Source: Halorussus caseinilyticus (GTDB taxonomy: Archaea; Halobacteriota; Halobacteria; Halobacteriales; Haladaptataceae). Taken from it: a stretch of 64,000 nucleotides of DNA. The stretch lies in contig NZ_CP119809.1 in assembly GCF_029338395.1 (NCBI RefSeq), positions 2,852,001 to 2,916,000 of the forward strand, written 5' to 3'. The position numbers and the translations under genes were made by a program. The notes under the pieces are model-generated. The model made no database searches. It was not told where the DNA came from and saw nothing but the letters and a program-made list of their open reading frames with translations. Position 1 is the stretch's first letter. Each line of letters begins with the position of its first letter. This document shows positions 59,834-64,000 of the stretch, one piece after another.

Positions 59834-60792
59834 CTGACTGCCCCCGGTTGGAACTCGGTCCCGTGGCCGGTCCGGGCCGCGGTGATGGGGTCGCGGTTGT
59901 TCGCGTCCGCGATAGTCACGGAGGCCGCGCCGCCCTCCAGCGCTTCGACCGCGGCCATGACCTTCTTGGTCATGAAACCCTCCGCGGCGTCCTCCGCGTC
60001 TTCCAACTCCGCGGGCGTCCCGACCGACTCGATGAGCGAGTCGGCGTCGTCGGGGTCCTCGTAGACGCCCGCCACGTCGGTCAGCACGACCAACTCGCCG
60101 CCGAGTGCGCCCGCGATTGCGGCGGCCGCGCGGTCGGCGTCGGCGTTGACCGGCGTCCAGTCGCTCGCGTTCGCGCCGCCCTCGTTCTCTTCGGCCAGCA
60201 TCGGCACCGTGACGACCGGGACGTAGCTTCCGGCGAGCAGGGTCGAGAGCAGGTCGTCGTTGACCGCCTCGATTTTGCCGGAGTGGTCGCCGCGCTTTAT
60301 CTTCTTGCGGCCGTCCTCGAGGACTTTGACCGCCGACTTGCGCGGGCCGGTCAGCAGTTTTCCGTCGGTGCCCGAGAGACCGACCGCGTTGACGCCCTGA
60401 TTATGGAGACCCGCCACGAGGTCGGTGTTGAGTTTGCCCGGCAGGACCATCTCGAACACCTCCATCGTGGTCTCGTCGGTGAACCGGCCGACGACGCCGC
60501 CCGGCGTCTCGACGTACTCGGGGTCCTCGCCGAGGCGTTCGAGGGTGTCGTCCACGGCGGTCGAACCGCCGTGGACGACCACCACGTCCTCGCCGTTGGC
60601 GACGAGGTGCGCGATGTCGGCCAGCGCGCCCTCGGGTTCGACGGCGCGCGCGCCGCCGATTTTGACGACGACGGGTGCGTGCTGGTCCTCGCCGGTGACT
60701 CCCCCGTCGGTCCGGAGTCCGTCGTCGCTGAGGTCGTTGTCCACGAGTTGCTCGTGGGCTTCTTCGAGTTCCGATTTGGTGTACTGTGTCAT
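59830..60792 (-). CDS. argB: [LysW]-glutamate/aminoadipate kinase
   Basis: A 320-residue amino-acid kinase. VVKIGGARAVEPEG supplies the N-terminal Lys, VVVHGGSTAVDDTL the Gly-rich loop, VNADADRAAAAIAGAL the nucleotide part and VVLTDVAGVY the conserved Asp. It phosphorylates the side-chain carboxylate of the carrier-linked substrate. An N-terminal extension of about 40 residues (MTQYTKSELEEAHEQLVDND...) is not in bacterial ArgB. It overlaps argC by 4 nt. Confidence 0.94.
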   Translation of the reverse strand: MTQYTKSELEEAHEQLVDNDLSDDGLRTDGGVTGEDQHAPVVVKIGGARAVEPEGALADIAHLVANGEDVVVVHGGSTAVDDTLERLGEDPEYVETPGGVVGRFTDETTMEVFEMVLPGKLNTDLVAGLHNQGVNAVGLSGTDGKLLTGPRKSAVKVLEDGRKKIKRGDHSGKIEAVNDDLLSTLLAGSYVPVVTVPMLAEENEGGANASDWTPVNADADRAAAAIAGALGGELVVLTDVAGVYEDPDDADSLIESVGTPAELEDAEDAAEGFMTKKVMAAVEALEGGAASVTIADANNRDPITAARTGHGTEFQPGAVR

Positions 60793-61877
60793 GGGCTTCC
60801 CACCGGGTGGAGTCCCTGAAAGTCGAGTCCCGCGGTCTCTTCGAGACCGAGCGCGAGGTTCGCGGCGTGGACCGCTTGCCCGGCCGTGCCTTTCACCAGA
60901 TTGTCGATGGCGCTGAAGACGACGAGGCGCTCGTTTCCGGGGTCCAACTCGAAGCCGACTTCGGCGTAGTTGGTCCCCGCGACCGCCTTGGGTTCGGGGT
61001 AGCGATAGACGCCCGACCCGCCCGACTGGAGGCGGACGAAGTGTTCGTCGTCGTAGGTCCCGCGGAAGGCCGACCAGAGGTCGCCCTTCGAGACGGGTCC
61101 GTCCGGGAAGACGTGACAGGTCGCGGCCGCGCCCCGAACCATGTCCACCGCGTGGGCGGTGAACGAGACCGAGGCACCGAGTTCCTGTTCGATTTCGGCC
61201 TCGTGGCGGTGGCCGGTCGGCGCGTAGGGCCGGACGACGCCCGAGCGCTCGGGGTGGCTGGAGGCCTTCCCGCCGCCCGCGCCGCCCTCCGAGGACCCGA
61301 CCTTCACGTCAGCGACGATTCGCTCGCCGCCGGAGAGAACTCCGCCGTCGAACAGGGGGTAGAGACCCAGAATCGTCGCGGTGGCGTTGCACCCGCCCGC
61401 GGCAATCAGGTCCGCGCCGGGCAACTCCTCGCGGTGGAGTTCCGGCAGGGCGTAGACGGCTTCGTCCAGATACTCGGGGGCGTCGTGGCCGTCGTACCAC
61501 TGGTCGTACTGGGCTTCGGTGTTCAACCGGAAGTCGGCGCTCAGGTCTACCACGGTGTCGGCCGACTCGTAGAACTGGTCGATTTGGGCCATCGAGACGC
61601 CGTGGGGCGTCGCGGCGAACACCACGTCCACCGAGTCGAGGTCCGCGGGGTCCGAGAAGCGCAGGTCGCTACCCCGGAGGTTGGGGTGGACCGACCCGAC
61701 GGACTTGCCCGCGTACTCGCGGCTGGTCGCGCCCGCGAGGTCGAAGTTCGGGTGGCCCGCGAGAATGCGGAGGAGTTCGCCGCCCGCGAACCCGCTCGCG
61801 CCGACGACGGTGGCAGTGAGGGTTTCGCCCGCGGCCGACGCCGCGGCGTCGGCCGCGTCCGCGTCTCCGACGGCCAT
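60789..61877 (-). CDS. argC: [LysW]-glutamyl/aminoadipyl phosphate reductase
   Basis: 362 residues from ATG 61877. It has a Rossmann GASGFAGGELLRIL, a catalytic Cys in AAGGCNATATILGLYP, and a conserved His in HRHEAEIEQEL. It reduces the acyl phosphate to the semialdehyde with NADPH. The N-terminal 18 residues are Ala/Asp-rich and not conserved. The ATG overlaps the stop of argX by one base, showing tight coupling. Confidence 0.95.
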   Translation of the reverse strand: MAVGDADAADAAASAAGETLTATVVGASGFAGGELLRILAGHPNFDLAGATSREYAGKSVGSVHPNLRGSDLRFSDPADLDSVDVVFAATPHGVSMAQIDQFYESADTVVDLSADFRLNTEAQYDQWYDGHDAPEYLDEAVYALPELHREELPGADLIAAGGCNATATILGLYPLFDGGVLSGGERIVADVKVGSSEGGAGGGKASSHPERSGVVRPYAPTGHRHEAEIEQELGASVSFTAHAVDMVRGAAATCHVFPDGPVSKGDLWSAFRGTYDDEHFVRLQSGGSGVYRYPEPKAVAGTNYAEVGFELDPGNERLVVFSAIDNLVKGTAGQAVHAANLALGLEETAGLDFQGLHPVGSP

Positions 61878-62749
61878 CAGGCCAGCACCTCCTGCTTCGC
61901 GCCCTCGGCGGCCTTGGCTTCGAGCCAATCGACCACCGCGGCGGGCACGTCGGTCTCGACGGCCTCGTTCAGCGACTTGAACTCGACGGTGTGGTTGACC
62001 TCGTGGACGGTGTACGAATCGCCCGTCTCCATCAGGTCCACGCCGAGCAAGCCGCCGCCAACCGCATCGCTGGCCTGCTGGACTAGCTTCTCGGCTTCGG
62101 CGTCGAGTTCGAACGCCTCGGTCTCCGCGCCCTTCGCGGCGTTCGTGAGCCAGTGGTCCGACGAGCGCACCATCGCGGCGACGGGTTCGCCGTCGGTGGC
62201 GAGGACGCGCACGTCGCGGCCGGGTTTGTCCACGAACTCCTGAACGTAGAACACCTTGTGTTCGTAGTGGCCGAGCGTGGCCTTGTGTTCGAGAATCGCC
62301 TCGGCCGCGCTCTCGGAGTCGATTTTGGCCATCAGGCGGCCCCACGACCCGACCACGGGCTTGAGGACGCAGGGGTAGCCGAACTGCTCGATGCTCTCCA
62401 TCGCCGACTCCTTGGTGAACGCCACGTCGGTCGCGGGCGTGGGCACGCCAGCCTGCGCGAGCGCGAGGCTGTTTTGCACCTTGTCGGCGCAGGTCCGGGC
62501 GGTCTCCGCGGAGTTGACCACGGGGACGCCGTAGGCGTCGCAGAACTTCGTGGCGTAGAGGCTCCGACTCGTGGCGAGACACCGGTCCACCACGATGTCG
62601 AGGTCCGCGAAGAGTTCGGGGGCCTCGTCCAGTCCGAACTGGAGGTTCCGAACGTCTATCTTCACCACGTCGTGGCCGCGCTCGCGGAGTTCCGAGAGCA
62701 GAAGCTTCTCGTCTTTCCGAATCCGGGAGTAGAGTAGTCCAACCTGCAA
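61877..62749 (-). CDS. lysX: ATP-grasp [LysW]-glutamate/aminoadipate ligase (ArgX/LysX)
   Basis: 290 residues from TTG 62749 (MQVGLLYSRIRKDEKLL). The longer frame is the displaced lysW frame and not a real extension. ATP-grasp features are the CADKVQNSLALAQAGVPTP segment, KPVVGSWGRLMAKI (P-loop-like glycine region) and GVDLMETGDSYTVHEVNHTVEF, with the acidic and Asn metal ligands at the end. It joins the substrate amino group to the C-terminal Glu of the carrier. It starts one base after the presumed lysW stop. Confidence 0.93.
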   Translation of the reverse strand: MQVGLLYSRIRKDEKLLLSELRERGHDVVKIDVRNLQFGLDEAPELFADLDIVVDRCLATSRSLYATKFCDAYGVPVVNSAETARTCADKVQNSLALAQAGVPTPATDVAFTKESAMESIEQFGYPCVLKPVVGSWGRLMAKIDSESAAEAILEHKATLGHYEHKVFYVQEFVDKPGRDVRVLATDGEPVAAMVRSSDHWLTNAAKGAETEAFELDAEAEKLVQQASDAVGGGLLGVDLMETGDSYTVHEVNHTVEFKSLNEAVETDVPAAVVDWLEAKAAEGAKQEVLA

Positions 62750-62750
62750 C

Positions 62751-62916
62751 TTACTCCCCCCCAGTCCTCTTCGAGCTCCGGGGCTCGGTCGAGGACTGGC
62801 GGGTTTCGCTCGACGACTTCCAGTTCCGCGCCGCAGGTCGTGCAATCGACGATTTCTCCTACTTCCGCATTGTCGTGCAGGGTTACGTCCGCCCCGCACT
62901 CGACGCATTCGGTCAT
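62751..62916 (-). pseudogene. lysW: Amino-group carrier LysW/ArgW with +1 shift in a G7 run
   Basis: From ATG 62916 the protein has CVEC and CTTC zinc pairs at 4-7 and 25-28, and RAPELEEDWG at 44-53. Family members end in EDWGE at residue 54, the Glu being the attachment site. Here the codons read EDWGG and run on for about 30 unrelated residues, because the DNA has seven G (62756-62762 as C on the plus strand) where six would give GAG TAA. The stop that six G would give is TAA 62751-62753. It could be a homopolymer error or true mutation. An open form as read stops at 62662. Confidence 0.85.
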
Positions 62917-62940
62917 AGCAGTTCTTCGTACACCGGTATA

Positions 62941-62950
62941 CTACTTAAAA
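62941..62950 (-). promoter_or_regulatory. TATA-like box of the arginine operon (argW)
   Basis: TTTTAAGTAG on the minus strand lies about 30 nt before ATG 62916, suggesting a leaderless start at argW. The 137 nt beyond, up to argH, hold AT-rich sequence and a GCGCAAAGTTGC stretch. Confidence 0.5.
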
Positions 62951-63087
62951 CCATCGAACGTGACAACTATTTTTCATTGCGCAAAGTTGCCTCTAAGAGT
63001 CTGAGAAGGCAAATACCGCGTCAAGTCGAAGTCGTTACCAACCTTCGAGAGTATATAAATGCAGTCCCGAGAGGGACCGGCGGTCGG

Positions 63088-64000
63088 TCAGGCATGCCGA
63101 CTCACCTCCCGCCGGAGTTTCGCGTCGGCGTCGGCCAGCGACTCGCGGGCGTCGGCCAGCGCCGCCTCGTCGTCCGCGACGGACGACTCGGCGCTCACCA
63201 GTCCCGCGGCCACCGCGTCGGGCGCGGGACCGCCGGGCGAGTCGCGCGACGCTACGCTCTCTTCGGGGTCGAGCGCGGCCGCGACCGCTTCGCGCTCGAC
63301 GTAGGCGTCGAGCGCGTCGCCCAGAATCTCCTCGGCCGCCGCGTCGAGCGCGTCCAGATAAGCCTCTTTCACGTTGCTTTGAGCAATACTTTCGTTTGCT
63401 TCAGCAACTTTTTCACTGCTTTCGGCGACCATCTCGTGGGCCTTCCGGAAGGGGACGCCCGCCATCGCCAGCAGGTCGGCGACCCCGGTCGCGGTCGAGA
63501 AGCCTTCTCCGGCGGCGTTCGCCAGCGCCTCGTCGTCCCACGTCGCGGTCGCCGCGGCACCCGCGGCGACCGCGACCGCCTCGGAGACGGCATCGACGGT
63601 CTCCCACGCGTGGGGCGTGGCGTTCTGGAGGTCGCGGTTGTACGCGCGGGGCAGGCCCTTCAGCGTGGTGAGCAGGCCGTTCAGCCCCGACGCGGCGTCC
63701 CCGGCGGTCGCGCGAACGAGTTCGAGCGTGTCGGGGTTCTTCTTCTGGGGCATGATGGACGACGTGGACGAGTAGTCGTCGGACAGTTCCACCAGCCCCT
63801 TGTTCGAGAACACCACGAGGTCCTCGGCGAGGCCCGAGACCGTGGTCGCCAGATTTGCGAGCGCGGCGACCACCTCCACGAGGAAGTCGCGGGTCGAAAC
63901 CGCATCCATCGAGTTCGCCACGAGACCGTCGAACCCGAGCAGTTCCGCGGTGCGCTCCCGATTCACGTCGAAGGGCGTGCCCGCGAACGCCGCCGACCCG
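63088..64000 (-). CDS. argH: Argininosuccinate lyase, partial at right edge
   Basis: The frame is open to the window end (304 residues visible, 5' part missing). The fumarase/aspartase signature SSIMPQKKNPD is near the middle and the preceding VSGLAEDLVVFSNK and following ATAGDAASGLNGLL are conserved. It splits argininosuccinate into arginine and fumarate. It lies upstream of argW on the same strand with a 171-nt gap, so it may have its own promoter. The C-terminal third is acidic and variable. Confidence 0.95.
   Translation of the reverse strand, partial: GSAAFAGTPFDVNRERTAELLGFDGLVANSMDAVSTRDFLVEVVAALANLATTVSGLAEDLVVFSNKGLVELSDDYSSTSSIMPQKKNPDTLELVRATAGDAASGLNGLLTTLKGLPRAYNRDLQNATPHAWETVDAVSEAVAVAAGAAATATWDDEALANAAGEGFSTATGVADLLAMAGVPFRKAHEMVAESSEKVAEANESIAQSNVKEAYLDALDAAAEEILGDALDAYVEREAVAAALDPEESVASRDSPGGPAPDAVAAGLVSAESSVADDEAALADARESLADADAKLRREVSRHA

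Noticed and set aside
1-64000. CRISPR array, prophage or insertion sequence with transposase
   Set aside because: No regularly spaced repeats and no integrase, capsid or transposase frames were seen.

Overview
The window reads as a chromosomal segment of a haloarchaeon (Halobacteriales). Coding DNA is GC-rich and the predicted proteins are strongly acidic. The gene set includes a HalOD1-domain protein, NMD3, RadA without intein, a plant-type halophilic 2Fe-2S ferredoxin, PspAB and a LysW-dependent arginine operon. Many promoters place a TATA-like box about 25-30 nt before the start codon, implying leaderless mRNAs. A Halorussus/Haladaptatus-like genus is plausible, but that is inference. No rRNA, tRNA, CRISPR array, integrase or full insertion sequence was seen.

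Layout. 1-5250: YkgJ-type protein (cut by the edge), methyltransferase, small conserved proteins and an XPD-like Fe-S helicase whose C-terminal tail is frameshifted. 5360-13620: MscS channel, a Taw2-like/NMD3 pair, two related surface proteins, a DUF2243 gene broken by an amber codon, an SDR and a CPBP protease. 13750-24650: HtpX, Tat-exported subtilase, PspAB, RadA, AI-2E-type permease, CstA, an ArsA-type ATPase with a small partner, and zinc ribbons. 24800-32400: SRPBCC protein, a small-ORF-led surface protein/ABC ATPase/FtsX-like permease operon, upp, universal stress protein, and dispersed repeats. 32400-45995: S9 peptidase, TAXI-DUF1850-TRAP transporter operon, prepilin peptidase, ferredoxin, two tandem PiT phosphate transporters with a broken HTH regulator, and serA. 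46000-50000: an accessory, decaying stretch with duplicated structured intergenic elements, HtpX, a decayed PemK/MazF-like toxin-antitoxin pair, a frameshifted MFS transporter and a truncated membrane protein. 50013-56650: threonine synthase, esterase, three paralogous 4-TM proteins, a short flavoprotein and CapA. 56665-64000: the arginine operon in reverse order argF-argE-argD-argB-argC-argX-argW, then argH cut by the right edge.

How genes work together. ArgW (LysW-like) carries the growing substrate on its C-terminal Glu. ArgX attaches it, ArgB/C/D convert it, ArgE releases ornithine, and ArgF and ArgH finish arginine. TAXI, DUF1850 and the fused TRAP permease form one uptake system. The surface protein, ABC ATPase and FtsX-like permease form an export or lipoprotein-type unit.

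The most notable observations are a one-base change in a G7 run that removes the essential C-terminal Glu of ArgW, a pair of 115-126 bp near-palindromic elements with compensatory changes between copies, a duplicated structured intergenic element near 46.1-46.4 kb, three reading frames interrupted by single in-frame TAG codons, and a decayed toxin-antitoxin locus. Several frameshifts sit at or near G runs, so assembly error must be excluded before they are read as biology.
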